Shown here piece after piece: positions 1 to 8,085 of a stretch of DNA of 64,000 nucleotides. Position numbers and translations under genes: made by a program. Below the pieces are notes generated by a model. That model made no database searches. It saw only the letters and a list, made by a program, of their open reading frames with translations, and had not been told where the DNA came from. How positions within the stretch are numbered: the stretch's first letter is position 1; every line of letters begins with the position of its first letter. The stretch is from an uncultured Roseateles sp. (GTDB lineage: Bacteria > Pseudomonadota > Gammaproteobacteria > Burkholderiales > Burkholderiaceae_C), in NCBI RefSeq assembly GCF_945956965.1, contig NZ_CAMFJS010000022.1, positions 1 through 64,000 on the forward strand, read 5' to 3'.

Positions 1-238
1 GCACGGCCACGATGATGACATCGGCCTCGGCCAGGCATTGGGGGTCGCTGCTGTACTCGGCGAAGGGCGATTGCGCCATTTCTTCGTCCGAGAGTTCGCG
101 CGAGGGGTCGGTGCCGGCTTGGCATTTGGCGACCTTGTCGGTGGCGATATCGAAGCCGATGCAGCGACGCTTCTTGCCGAATTCGACAACCAGTGGCAGG
201 CCCACATAACCCAAACCAACGACGGCAAGAATACTCAT
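1..238 (-). CDS. Nucleotide-sugar dehydrogenase, N-terminal fragment (cut by window edge)
   Basis: Reading leftward from an ATG at 238, the first 79 residues are visible and the rest lies outside the window. The start is a Rossmann fold with the NAD-binding pattern G8-x-G10-x-x-G13 (GLGYVGLPL), followed by an acidic strand end (GFDIA) and the segment ADVIIVAV. This is the typical opening of the UDP-glucose / UDP-N-acetylhexosamine 6-dehydrogenase family (TviB/WbpA/CapL/Ugd), which oxidises a nucleotide sugar to the uronic acid for capsule or exopolysaccharide. It follows manC and galE on the same strand, which fits precursor supply for a polysaccharide. The exact substrate cannot be decided without the C-terminal half. 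Confidence 0.85.
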   Translation of the reverse strand, partial: MSILAVVGLGYVGLPLVVEFGKKRRCIGFDIATDKVAKCQAGTDPSRELSDEEMAQSPFAEYSSDPQCLAEADVIIVAV

Positions 239-283
239 GGTGTTTCCAAACAGACAGTCAAATTAAAACAAAGCTTGTGTGCC

Positions 284-305
284 GTGGCCGCCTTCTAGCG
301 GCCAC
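284..305 (-). terminator. GC-rich hairpin between manC and the sugar dehydrogenase
   Basis: GTGGCCGC (284-291) and GCGGCCAC (298-305) form a perfect 8-bp stem around a 6-nt loop. Read on the minus strand it lies just after manC, and a T-rich stretch follows only about 14 nt later, so it is not a classical intrinsic terminator. It could attenuate transcription or stabilise the manC mRNA end. The remaining 239-371 sequence holds no gene. Confidence 0.35.
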
Positions 306-371
306 AGCTTCAAGTCAACAGGAAAAGAAAAATTGATTCACTCGGCGCTCAGGCTGTGCGAAAGGGGCTGA

Positions 372-1826
372 TTATTGGCGGCCGTAGCTGTCATTAAAAC
401 GAACGATATCGTCCTCGCCCAAATATGCGCCCGACTGCACTTCGATGATGACCAACGGGACCTTGCCGGGATTTGCCAGGCGGTGGGCTTGGCCAAGTGG
501 GATGTAGGTGCTCTGGTTTTCGCCCAGCAGCATGACCTTGTCGCCATTAGTGACTTCGGCCGTGCCTGAGACGACGATCCAATGCTCGGCGCGGTGATGG
601 TGCATTTGCAGGCTCAGGGTGGCACCAGGCTTGACCATGATGCGTTTGACCTGAAAGCGTTCACCCGAGTCGATGCTGTCGTACCAACCCCAGGGGCGGT
701 GCACCTTGCGGTGCAAGGTGTGCTCGTCGCGTTTCTCGGCGTCCAGGCGGGCGACAATCTTTTTGACATCCTGGCTGTGAGCCCGGTCGCTGACCAGCAC
801 CGCATCGGCGGTCTCCACCACCACCACGTCGTCCAGCCCGACCACGCTGACCAGGCGACTCGTGGCGTGCACCAAGGTATTGCGGCTATCGCTGATGATG
901 GCGTCGCCTTGCGAGGCGTTGCCCTGGGCGTCCTTGTCGGCCACTTGCCAGACTGCTTCCCAGGCACCCAGATCGCTCCAGCCGGCATTCAGGGCCAGCA
1001 TCTGCATGGCGATGCCACTGCCGGGGCAGCGTTCCATGACCGCGTAGTCGATGGACTCAGCCGGAATCGCGGCGAACTCGGCCTTGCCGGGGCGCACGAA
1101 CTTGGCATCGACCTGGCGTTGATCCCAGGCCAGGCGAGTCGCGGCCAGAATGTCCGGGCGGAAGCGTTCTAGCGCCTGGATCCAGGCACTGGCGCGCAGC
1201 ACAAACATGCCGCTATTCCAAAAATAGTTGCCAGCCGCCACATAACGCTCTGCCGTGGCGGCGTCGGGCTTCTCGACAAACTCTTCGACGCTGAAAGCTG
1301 CGTTCGCTGTGCCGTCAGCGCTACCGCGGATATAGCCAAAGCCGGTCTCGGCGCGATCGGGCGTGATGCCGAGGATCACGATGCTGCCATCGGCCGCGCG
1401 CCGGATCGCATCCTGCAAGGTTTGCGTGAAGGCCTGCGCGTCGGTGACGGTCTGGTCCGCCGGCGTCACGACCAGCACTGGATCGGCGCCGCCCTCTATG
1501 GCGCTCAAGGCCGCCAAGGTCAAGGCTGGCGCCGTATTGCGGCCCGTGGGTTCGAGCAGCACATGGCTGGGCTCCAAACCAGTTTCACGCAGCTGATCGA
1601 GGATGAGGAAGCGGTGCTCTTCGTTGCCGATGATGTCCGGGCCACTCAAAACCAAGTCATCGGCAGCCAAAGCGGCCAGGCGACGTGCGGCTTGTTGGAA
1701 CAGGCTGCTATTGCCGGAAAGAATCAGGAATTGCTTGGGGTAAGCGGCGCGCGACAGGGGCCATAGCCGTGTGCCGCTGCCACCGGCCATGATGACGGGC
1801 CTAACCTCGATGGTTTTCTCTTTCAT
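372..1826 (-). CDS. manC: Mannose-1-phosphate guanylyltransferase / mannose-6-phosphate isomerase
   Basis: This 484-residue protein is full length for the bifunctional AlgA/ManC/CpsB (type II PMI) family. The N-terminal nucleotidyltransferase domain carries the pyrophosphorylase signature GGSGTRLWPLSR at residues 15-26 and a sugar-binding FVEKP motif near residue 185. The C-terminal cupin (about 370-480) has the QMHHHRAEHW segment of the isomerase half. It would isomerise fructose-6-P to mannose-6-P and make GDP-mannose from mannose-1-P in the cytoplasm, feeding the exopolysaccharide encoded around it. The ATG at 1826 has a GGAAGG ribosome site close upstream. It lies 30 bp downstream of galE on the same strand, so co-transcription is likely. 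Confidence 0.93.
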   Translation of the reverse strand: MKEKTIEVRPVIMAGGSGTRLWPLSRAAYPKQFLILSGNSSLFQQAARRLAALAADDLVLSGPDIIGNEEHRFLILDQLRETGLEPSHVLLEPTGRNTAPALTLAALSAIEGGADPVLVVTPADQTVTDAQAFTQTLQDAIRRAADGSIVILGITPDRAETGFGYIRGSADGTANAAFSVEEFVEKPDAATAERYVAAGNYFWNSGMFVLRASAWIQALERFRPDILAATRLAWDQRQVDAKFVRPGKAEFAAIPAESIDYAVMERCPGSGIAMQMLALNAGWSDLGAWEAVWQVADKDAQGNASQGDAIISDSRNTLVHATSRLVSVVGLDDVVVVETADAVLVSDRAHSQDVKKIVARLDAEKRDEHTLHRKVHRPWGWYDSIDSGERFQVKRIMVKPGATLSLQMHHHRAEHWIVVSGTAEVTNGDKVMLLGENQSTYIPLGQAHRLANPGKVPLVIIEVQSGAYLGEDDIVRFNDSYGRQ

Positions 1827-1856
1827 GACCTTCCCTCATTCATTCTTCTGCGTACC

Positions 1857-2882
1857 TTAAGCGGCGCTGGCAAAGCCTTGCGGATTCAGACGCTGCCAAC
1901 GCCAGCTGTCCTCGCACATGCGCTGCAAATCATGCTGGGCTTGCCAACCCAGCTTCTCCAGTGCCAAGGCGGGGTCGGCGTAGCAGGCTGCAACATCGCC
2001 AGGGCGGCGCGCCACGATGTCGTAGGGCACGGCCTTGCCGCTGGCGGCTTCATAGGCTTTGACGAGCTCCAGCACGCTATAGCCGCGACCGGTGCCGAGG
2101 TTGACGGTGATGGATTCGCGGCCGCTGAGCAAAAAGCGCAGGGCGGCCACATGGCCTTCGGCCAGATCCAGCACATGGATGTAGTCGCGCACACCTGTGC
2201 CGTCGGGCGTGGCGTAGTCGTCGCCGAAGACCTGCAAGCGGGCGCGGCGGCCCACGGCCACCTGGGCCACGAAGGGCATCAGGTTGTTGGGAATGCCGCT
2301 GGGGTCTTCGCCAATCAGGCCGCTTTCGTGGGCGCCGACCGGGTTGAAGTAGCGCAGGGCAGCCGTCTGCCACTCAGGGTCGGCGGCGCCGAGGTCACGC
2401 AGAATGGTCTCGCCCATCAGCTTGGTGGCGCCGTAGGGGTTGACGGCGGAAAGTGCTGCGCTTTCGGTGAGGGGCAAATGCTCCGGCACGCCGTAGACCG
2501 TGGCGCTGGAGCTGAAGACGATGCGCTTGCAGCCGTGCTGGCGCATCACTTCGCAGGTATTGATCAGGCCGCCCAGGTTGTTGCGGTAATAGTCCAGTGG
2601 CTTGGCGGTGGACTCGCCCACGGCCTTGAAGGCTGCGAAATGCACCACGGCATCTGGCTTGTACTGCGCGAACACTTCGCTCATGGCGGCGCTGTCGCAC
2701 ACATCGGCTTGCACAAACACCGGCGTCTTGCCGCTCAAGCGGGCCAGGCGCTTGAGCACTTCGGGCGAGCTGTTGGAGAAGTTGTCCACGCCCACTACAT
2801 CGAAGCCGGCTGCCTGCAAGGCCAACCAGGTGTGCGAGGCGATATAGCCGGCCGCGCCGGTCAACAAAATGGTCTTGTTCAT
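1857..2882 (-). CDS. galE: UDP-glucose 4-epimerase
   Basis: This is an extended short-chain dehydrogenase of about 341 residues, the usual GalE length. It has an N-terminal NAD-binding fold, the catalytic Tyr-x-x-x-Lys in NPYGATKLMGE, and the sugar-binding stretch RYFNPVGAHESG. It interconverts UDP-glucose and UDP-galactose. The glycine-rich loop reads TGAAGYIA, so the third glycine of GxxGxxG is alanine; some extended SDRs tolerate this. I chose the ATG at 2882 (MNKTILLTG), the usual GalE beginning. A TTG three codons upstream at 2891 would overlap the stop of the preceding barrel gene. The gene sits in the exopolysaccharide operon between that barrel gene and manC. Confidence 0.93.
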   Translation of the reverse strand: MNKTILLTGAAGYIASHTWLALQAAGFDVVGVDNFSNSSPEVLKRLARLSGKTPVFVQADVCDSAAMSEVFAQYKPDAVVHFAAFKAVGESTAKPLDYYRNNLGGLINTCEVMRQHGCKRIVFSSSATVYGVPEHLPLTESAALSAVNPYGATKLMGETILRDLGAADPEWQTAALRYFNPVGAHESGLIGEDPSGIPNNLMPFVAQVAVGRRARLQVFGDDYATPDGTGVRDYIHVLDLAEGHVAALRFLLSGRESITVNLGTGRGYSVLELVKAYEAASGKAVPYDIVARRPGDVAACYADPALALEKLGWQAQHDLQRMCEDSWRWQRLNPQGFASAA

Positions 2883-2887
2883 CAGTT

Positions 2888-4135
2888 TCAATTGATCAGC
2901 AACTGGCCGTAGCAGCCAAAGTTGGTGGCGTCGTAGACGTAGTTTGCGGTGCTGCTATCGCGAGAGTTCCAGCCCGCTTGGCAGCCCAAGGTGATGCCGC
3001 GCGAATACATCCAGCGGGCGCCCAGATTGAAGGCCTTGTCCTTGTCGTAATCGGGAACCGAGTTGGCTGCCAAGGCGGTCTTGCGATCGCTATTGGCCAG
3101 GTTGGCGCTGGCGCTGAGGAAGACCTTGCCGGTCAGCTCATAGTCGGCACTGATCTGCAAGGCCTTGGTGATGCGGTCCTGCTCGTAATTGGTGCTGCTG
3201 GCGCCTGTTTGGAACAAAGTGCTCTCCAGGCCTGTGTCTCGGCTCACCGAGGTGGAAATATTCCAGCGCGAAGTCGGCTGCCAGCGCCATGTCAGTTGAC
3301 CGGTCAGGCCTGAGAAGGTGTTGCTGGGACCCTCGGCCCTGGTTTGCCGCCCCGAGCTCAGGCGTGCGGACAGGGCGCTGCGGCCGCTCAGCGTCCAATC
3401 GGTGGTCAGGTCGACGTCATTGCGCTCGAACTTGGCTGCGGAAAAGGTCGGTGGTTTGACCAGTGGCGCGGATGTGATGGTGTAGCGCGGGTAATCGGTG
3501 TTGGTGCGGCGGCCTGCCAGTCCCAGGCGCAAATCAGCGCTAGGGCGGTAGAACAGGCCTAGCGAATAGCGGTTTTGGTCAAACTCCAGCTTGGCGTATT
3601 CGATCAGGCTGAAGCGGCGGCGGTTCAGGCCCGCAGTACCTTCCAGCGTGAACTTGGTCACAAGGCCGAGGCGCACCACGGCGTCGAGCCGGTCATTGGT
3701 TTCGATATTCTTTTCGAACACCGGGTTGATGCCGCTGCCGATGTTGTAGGTGGCCAAGTTGCGGCTGCTGCCGGCGCTGAGCGTGCCCGACATGCGCTCG
3801 ATCGTTGACCAGTCCAGGCCGCCCTTGAGGTTGTAGCCGTAATTGTTCAGCGTACCGTTCTTGCGATAGCGGTTGGTCTGCACCGAAGCATCGGCATAGA
3901 CCCGCTGCCGGCCGAGATGTTGATCGATGCCGCCAAGCAGCGACACGGTGGCCACGTCGTCGCTATTGGCGCCTTCGCTGACCCGGTACAAATTGGAAAC
4001 ATGGCTCAGGTTTAATGAGCCGCCGTAGTAAAGCGGGGTGGTTTCAGCCTGTGCCGCAAAGCCGATGCTGGCCAAGCTCAGCGCGAGCGCGCAGCGTGCG
4101 GGGCCTGTGGTGAATTGCCGTGGCGAATGCGACAT
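2888..4135 (-). CDS. Exopolysaccharide-locus outer-membrane beta-barrel protein (EpsL-like)
   Basis: The 415-residue product begins with a Sec signal peptide (hydrophobic core CALALSLASIGFAAQA, cleavage before ETTPLYYGG). Alternating hydrophobic and polar strands rich in aromatic residues fill the rest, and the C-terminus is short and hydrophobic. This is the look of an outer-membrane barrel, and its position directly downstream of the initiating glycosyl-1-phosphate transferase matches the EpsL family of exopolysaccharide operons. A role in export or surface anchoring of the polymer is inferred. The ATG at 4135 is chosen because AAAGGA lies 5 nt upstream and the signal peptide starts there; reading further upstream would overlap the preceding gene. 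The family name is tentative. Confidence 0.7.
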   Translation of the reverse strand: MSHSPRQFTTGPARCALALSLASIGFAAQAETTPLYYGGSLNLSHVSNLYRVSEGANSDDVATVSLLGGIDQHLGRQRVYADASVQTNRYRKNGTLNNYGYNLKGGLDWSTIERMSGTLSAGSSRNLATYNIGSGINPVFEKNIETNDRLDAVVRLGLVTKFTLEGTAGLNRRRFSLIEYAKLEFDQNRYSLGLFYRPSADLRLGLAGRRTNTDYPRYTITSAPLVKPPTFSAAKFERNDVDLTTDWTLSGRSALSARLSSGRQTRAEGPSNTFSGLTGQLTWRWQPTSRWNISTSVSRDTGLESTLFQTGASSTNYEQDRITKALQISADYELTGKVFLSASANLANSDRKTALAANSVPDYDKDKAFNLGARWMYSRGITLGCQAGWNSRDSSTANYVYDATNFGCYGQLLIN

Positions 4136-4208
4136 GGTGGTCCTTTGATGCGGCGCGGTTCCTTCATTTGGGCCCGGCGCCTTTGTTTTTTGTTTTGTTG
4201 CTACTTCG

Positions 4209-5597
4209 TCAATACGCATTGCGGTCAAAAAGCATCAGGCGTGCGGTGCGCACGATGATCTGCAAATCGAGTGCCAGCGACCAATTGCGCAAATATTCCA
4301 GGTCGTACTCCACCCGGGCCTTCATTTTGTCGATCGTGTCGGTTTCTCCGCGCAAGCCATTGACCTGCGCCCAGCCGGTGATGCCCGGCTTGACCTTGTG
4401 TCGCACCATATAGGCCTTGATCAGCTTTCGGTATTCCTCGTTGTGCGCCACCGCGTGCGGGCGCGGGCCAACGATGCTCATACGGCCTTGCAGCACATTG
4501 ATGAATTGCGGCAATTCGTCCAGCGAGGTGCGGCGGATGAAGGCGCCAAAAGGCGTGATGCGCGGGTCGCCCTTGGTGGCTTGCTTGACCACCGCGCCGT
4601 TGTCCTGGGTGCGCATCGAGCGGAATTTGTAGACCAGGATCTCTTCACCATCGAGGCCGTTGCGGCGCTGTTTGAAGATGATGGGGCCAGGCGAGCTGAG
4701 CTTCACGCCGATGGCAACGATCAGCAAGATGGGCGAAATCAGAACCAAGATGAGGCTGGCCAGTACGATATCGCTGATGCGTTTGATCAGCTCATTGGTG
4801 CCGGTGAAGGGGGTTTCGCAAATGCCCACCACGGGCACGCCATTCATGTCTTGCAAGCGGCCTTGGATGATGCTGATGCCGAACACATCGGGCACGAAGA
4901 AGAGGGACGCCGTCGTGCCCTGGATCTGCTCCAGCAACTGCACGATGCGGGGTTGTGAGCCCAGGGGCAGGGTGATGTAGACCTCGCGCACATTGTGCTG
5001 GCGCACGTAGTCGCTCAAATCACTGAGCATGCCCAGCAGCAGCGGGCTGGCATCGGCGTGCAGGCGGTCGTCCTGGCGGTCGTCGAAATAGCCCAGGAAT
5101 TCGATGCCCTTGTCCGGGCCTTCGCGCAAGGCCTTGGCCACCTTGATGCCCAGGGCCCCCCCGCCAACGATGACGGCGCCGCGCCGCGTCTTGCGGCTGA
5201 TGCGGTCCTGAATCTGTTTGCCCACGACAATGGCGGCAATTTGCAGCATGGGCGTGATGCCCGCCCACCACAAAAGCACATGGTCCTCAAAATAACCCAT
5301 GCTGTTGGTGGCGTAGCCGCACAGAGCCAGAATCACCAGCAAAGCCAGCCAGGCGCCCAGCACGTCGATGATGCCGCTGACCAAGTTGTCGGCAAAGCGG
5401 TTGCGGCCAGGGAAGGTGAGTGCGAAGACCAGCAGGCACAGCGTGAGGCTGGAGCGCAGAATGGGTTCGCCGAAGTAGGCGTTCACGGCCAAATAGCACA
5501 GCACGATGATGCCGGGCTCAAGAAAGGCAGCGACTAAAGATTCAATGGATTGAGGCGCGCTAAAGAACGTTCTTTTATAACTTCTGTCCTCGAACAT
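4209..5597 (-). CDS. Undecaprenyl-phosphate hexose-1-phosphate transferase (initiating glycosyltransferase)
   Basis: At 462 residues this is full length for the WcaJ/EpsB-type polyisoprenyl-phosphate hexose-1-phosphate transferases. Four hydrophobic segments occupy roughly residues 18-125, a Rossmann-like CoA-binding domain (VIVGGGALGIKVAKAL) follows, and a further membrane helix near residue 290 precedes the catalytic bacterial sugar transferase domain. That domain shows PGPIIFKQRR, KFRSMR, RRTSLDELPQF, IVGPRPH and KPGITGWAQVNG. It loads the first sugar phosphate onto undecaprenyl phosphate at the inner membrane to begin repeat-unit assembly. It is the first gene of the minus-strand operon, with AAGGAG about 10 nt before the ATG. 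Glucose is the most common substrate, but the substrate is not provable here. Confidence 0.9.
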   Translation of the reverse strand: MFEDRSYKRTFFSAPQSIESLVAAFLEPGIIVLCYLAVNAYFGEPILRSSLTLCLLVFALTFPGRNRFADNLVSGIIDVLGAWLALLVILALCGYATNSMGYFEDHVLLWWAGITPMLQIAAIVVGKQIQDRISRKTRRGAVIVGGGALGIKVAKALREGPDKGIEFLGYFDDRQDDRLHADASPLLLGMLSDLSDYVRQHNVREVYITLPLGSQPRIVQLLEQIQGTTASLFFVPDVFGISIIQGRLQDMNGVPVVGICETPFTGTNELIKRISDIVLASLILVLISPILLIVAIGVKLSSPGPIIFKQRRNGLDGEEILVYKFRSMRTQDNGAVVKQATKGDPRITPFGAFIRRTSLDELPQFINVLQGRMSIVGPRPHAVAHNEEYRKLIKAYMVRHKVKPGITGWAQVNGLRGETDTIDKMKARVEYDLEYLRNWSLALDLQIIVRTARLMLFDRNAY

Positions 5598-5784
5598 TGT
5601 TCCCGTGCTCCTTGGTGCTGACCCTGAACTGCCAGCGCTACAACTGATTTTGCGATTGCCAAGCTGGTTTGCTGTTTGCCAGGCCGCGAGTGCCCGCCTC
5701 CCATGGCTGTAATTTGCGCATGATTGTGACGCAAGTCCATTGCCATACCCTTGAGCAACGCCCCCTAGTTCGGCGGGTTAGCCC

Positions 5785-5811
5785 TTAACAGTGAGGCGGA
5801 CTGCCTACAAT
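5785..5811 (+). promoter_or_regulatory. Candidate promoter giving a leaderless ubiJ transcript
   Basis: TACAAT at 5806-5811 is a good -10 hexamer. TTAACA at 5785-5790 may be the -35, with a short 15-bp spacer. Transcription would begin about 7 nt after the -10, at or next to the ubiJ ATG (5818), leaving no room for a ribosome binding site. The remainder of the 220-bp divergent region 5598-5817 contains no gene that I can see. Confidence 0.4.
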
Positions 5812-5817
5812 CTCGCA

Positions 5818-6360
5818 ATGATTCAAGAATGGTTCACGCAAATCACCCCTGCAGTGCAGGATCGCACAGTCCTGTTGCTCAATCATGTCATTTCGCGTGA
5901 ATCCCACGCCATGGCCCGTTTGAGCCCATTTGCGGGGCGCGCCGTCGTGCTGCACATGGCCGGATGGCCCGCGCTCTTGCCCCCCATGCCGGACCTGGCG
6001 CTGGGCATCACGCCCGCTGGCTTGTTCGAGCGCCTGGATGTGGCCGCCCTGCAGGGCGATCAGTTGCGCATCGAGTTGGATGCGGCCAACCCGGCCCTGA
6101 TGGCTTTGGGCGCCCTGGCTGGCGACAAACCTCGAGTGACGGTGCAGGGCGACGCCGCCTTGGCCGGCGAGATCAACTGGTTGATGGAAAACCTGCGCTG
6201 GGATATTGAAGACGATTTGGCCGCCTTGCTGGGCCCGGCCCTGGCGCATCAGTTGGCGCGCTGGAGCAAAGCCGCCGGTGTTGCCTTGGCGGCGCTGGCT
6301 AAAACAGCGTCTAGCTTTGGTGCAGCCGCGGGTGGGCGCAATGGTGGCAAGGGCGCATGA
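5818..6360 (+). CDS. ubiJ: Ubiquinone biosynthesis accessory factor (SCP2-like lipid-binding)
   Basis: This protein of 180 residues opens with MIQEWF and contains an SCP2-like sterol/lipid-carrier domain: hydrophobic strands, a central LEGPxLGI-like segment seen here as [11 protein letters not shown], and a C-terminal amphipathic helix. UbiJ is a non-enzymatic lipid-binding component of the ubiquinone synthesis complex. Assignment rests on this fold impression plus the 4-bp ATGA overlap with ubiB, an arrangement typical of betaproteobacteria. I chose the ATG at 5818 rather than the in-frame GTG at 5791, because the GTG precedes the predicted -10 box. Confidence 0.8.
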   Translation: MIQEWFTQITPAVQDRTVLLLNHVISRESHAMARLSPFAGRAVVLHMAGWPALLPPMPDLALGITPAGLFERLDVAALQGDQLRIELDAANPALMALGALAGDKPRVTVQGDAALAGEINWLMENLRWDIEDDLAALLGPALAHQLARWSKAAGVALAALAKTASSFGAAAGGRNGGKGA

Positions 6361-7913
6361 GGTACTTCGCGCGCCTGCTGGTCATCGTCTGGACGATCTT
6401 CCGCTTTGGCCTGGATGAGCTGGCGCTGTCGGGCCTGCGCCGCCGTCGCTTCAAGCTGCTGCGCCGTTTCGTCTCTGTAGGCCGCAGCTGGGAGCAGCCG
6501 CGCGGCGTGCGCCTGCGCCTGGCCTTGGAACACCTGGGCCCCATCTTCGTCAAGTTCGGCCAGGTGCTGTCGACCCGGCGCGATCTGGTGCCCGAGGATA
6601 TGGTCGAGGAGTTGGCCAAGCTGCAAGACCGGGTGCCACCGTTCCCCGCCGCGCAGTCACGCGCGCTGGTGGAAAAGGCGTTTGGCCGCCCGGTGGAAGA
6701 GCTGTTCGGCAGTTTTGATGCCGAGCCGGTGGCCAGCGCCTCTATCGCACAGGTTCATTTTGCGACGCTCAAGGACGGCCGCGAAGTCGCGGTCAAGGTG
6801 CTGCGTCCTGGCATGTTGGACACGATCGACGACGATATGTCGCTGCTGCGCACCGTGGCGGTGTGGGTGGAGCGTTTGTCGGCCGACGGCCGCCGGCTCA
6901 AGCCCCGTGAGGTGGTGGCCGAGTTCAACAACTATCTGCACGATGAGCTGGACCTGGTGCGCGAGGCCGCCAACGCGGCCCAACTGCGCCGCAATATGAG
7001 CGGGCTGGACCTGGTGCTGGTGCCCGAGATGATGTGGGATATGTGCAGCTCCGACGTGATCGTGATGGAGCGCATGCACGGCGTGCCGATCTCGCAGCTG
7101 CAGCGCCTCAAGGATGCCGGTGTCGACATCCCCAAGCTGGCCCGCGACGGCGTCACCATCTTCTTCACCCAGGTCTTCCGCGACGGCTTTTTCCACGCCG
7201 ATATGCACCCGGGCAATATTCAGGTGAGCCTGAATCCCGCCACCTTCGGGCGCTATATCGCGCTGGATTTCGGCATCATCGGCACGCTTACCGAGGTGGA
7301 CAAGGAATACCTGGCGCAGAACTTCATCGCCTTTTTCCGCCGCGATTACAAGCGCGTGGCCGAGTTGCACATCGCCTCGGGCTGGGTGCCGGCAGGCACG
7401 CGGGTGGATGAGTTGGAAAGCGCTGTGCGGGCGGTATGCGAACCGCATTTCGACCGGCCGCTGAAGGATATTTCCCTGGGTCAGGTGCTGATGCGCTTGT
7501 TCCAGACTTCGCGTCGCTTCAATGTGGAAATCCAGCCGCAGCTGGTGCTCTTGCAAAAGACCTTGCTGAATATCGAGGGCTTGGGCCGCCAACTGGACCC
7601 GGAGCTGGACTTGTGGGCCACGGCCAAGCCTTTCCTTGAGCGTTGGATGAATGAGCAGGTCGGCTGGCGCGCCTTGATCAACCAGGTCAAGAAGGAAGCT
7701 CCGCGCTACGCCCAGCTCTTCCCTGAGTTGCCGCGCCTGCTGCATGACGCCCTCAAGCGCCAGGCCAGTAATCAGGATCATGTCGCGCTGCACGCCCTGA
7801 TCCGTGAGCAGCGCCGCACCAATCAGTTGCTGCAGGCCTTGCTCTATGGCGCGGTGGGCTTCACCTTGGGCCTACTGGGGGCAAGCGTGCTGATGCGCTG
7901 GCATTGGGTTTGA
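6357..7913 (+). CDS. ubiB: Ubiquinone biosynthesis regulatory protein kinase-like UbiB
   Basis: This is a 518-residue ABC1/ADCK/UbiB-family atypical kinase. The family KxGQ motif is KFGQ at residues 66-69. An alanine-rich nucleotide loop reads SASIAQVH, the lysine is in VAVKVLRPG, and the metal-binding DFG equivalent is LDFGIIGTL. Two hydrophobic helices close the C-terminus (about 480-518) and anchor the protein in the inner membrane, as in other UbiB proteins. It is an ATPase thought to help extract ubiquinone precursors from the membrane. It overlaps ubiJ by 4 bp, so the two are translationally coupled. Confidence 0.95.
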   Translation: MRYFARLLVIVWTIFRFGLDELALSGLRRRRFKLLRRFVSVGRSWEQPRGVRLRLALEHLGPIFVKFGQVLSTRRDLVPEDMVEELAKLQDRVPPFPAAQSRALVEKAFGRPVEELFGSFDAEPVASASIAQVHFATLKDGREVAVKVLRPGMLDTIDDDMSLLRTVAVWVERLSADGRRLKPREVVAEFNNYLHDELDLVREAANAAQLRRNMSGLDLVLVPEMMWDMCSSDVIVMERMHGVPISQLQRLKDAGVDIPKLARDGVTIFFTQVFRDGFFHADMHPGNIQVSLNPATFGRYIALDFGIIGTLTEVDKEYLAQNFIAFFRRDYKRVAELHIASGWVPAGTRVDELESAVRAVCEPHFDRPLKDISLGQVLMRLFQTSRRFNVEIQPQLVLLQKTLLNIEGLGRQLDPELDLWATAKPFLERWMNEQVGWRALINQVKKEAPRYAQLFPELPRLLHDALKRQASNQDHVALHALIREQRRTNQLLQALLYGAVGFTLGLLGASVLMRWHWV

Positions 7914-8029
7914 GAACAAAGCTCAGGGTCGGGCCGGGCTGAGCACTTCGGCATGCGCCGCGGGGCGAATCGGGGTAGTCCCGGGTCAGGCTCTTGGTGT
8001 GGCTGACTAAAAAACGCGCCAGCAATAGC

Positions 8030-8035
8030 GATAAT
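8030..8035 (+). promoter_or_regulatory. Possible -10 element upstream of the symporter gene
   Basis: GATAAT lies about 50 bp before the symporter ATG. No convincing -35 hexamer sits at 16-18 bp upstream, so this is only a weak candidate. The rest of the 7914-8085 gap shows no gene. Confidence 0.25.
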
Positions 8036-8085
8036 GCGCGCGCTTTAATTTTTCCTCCAGTTGCCCCTGTGCAAAGGCCTGCGCC

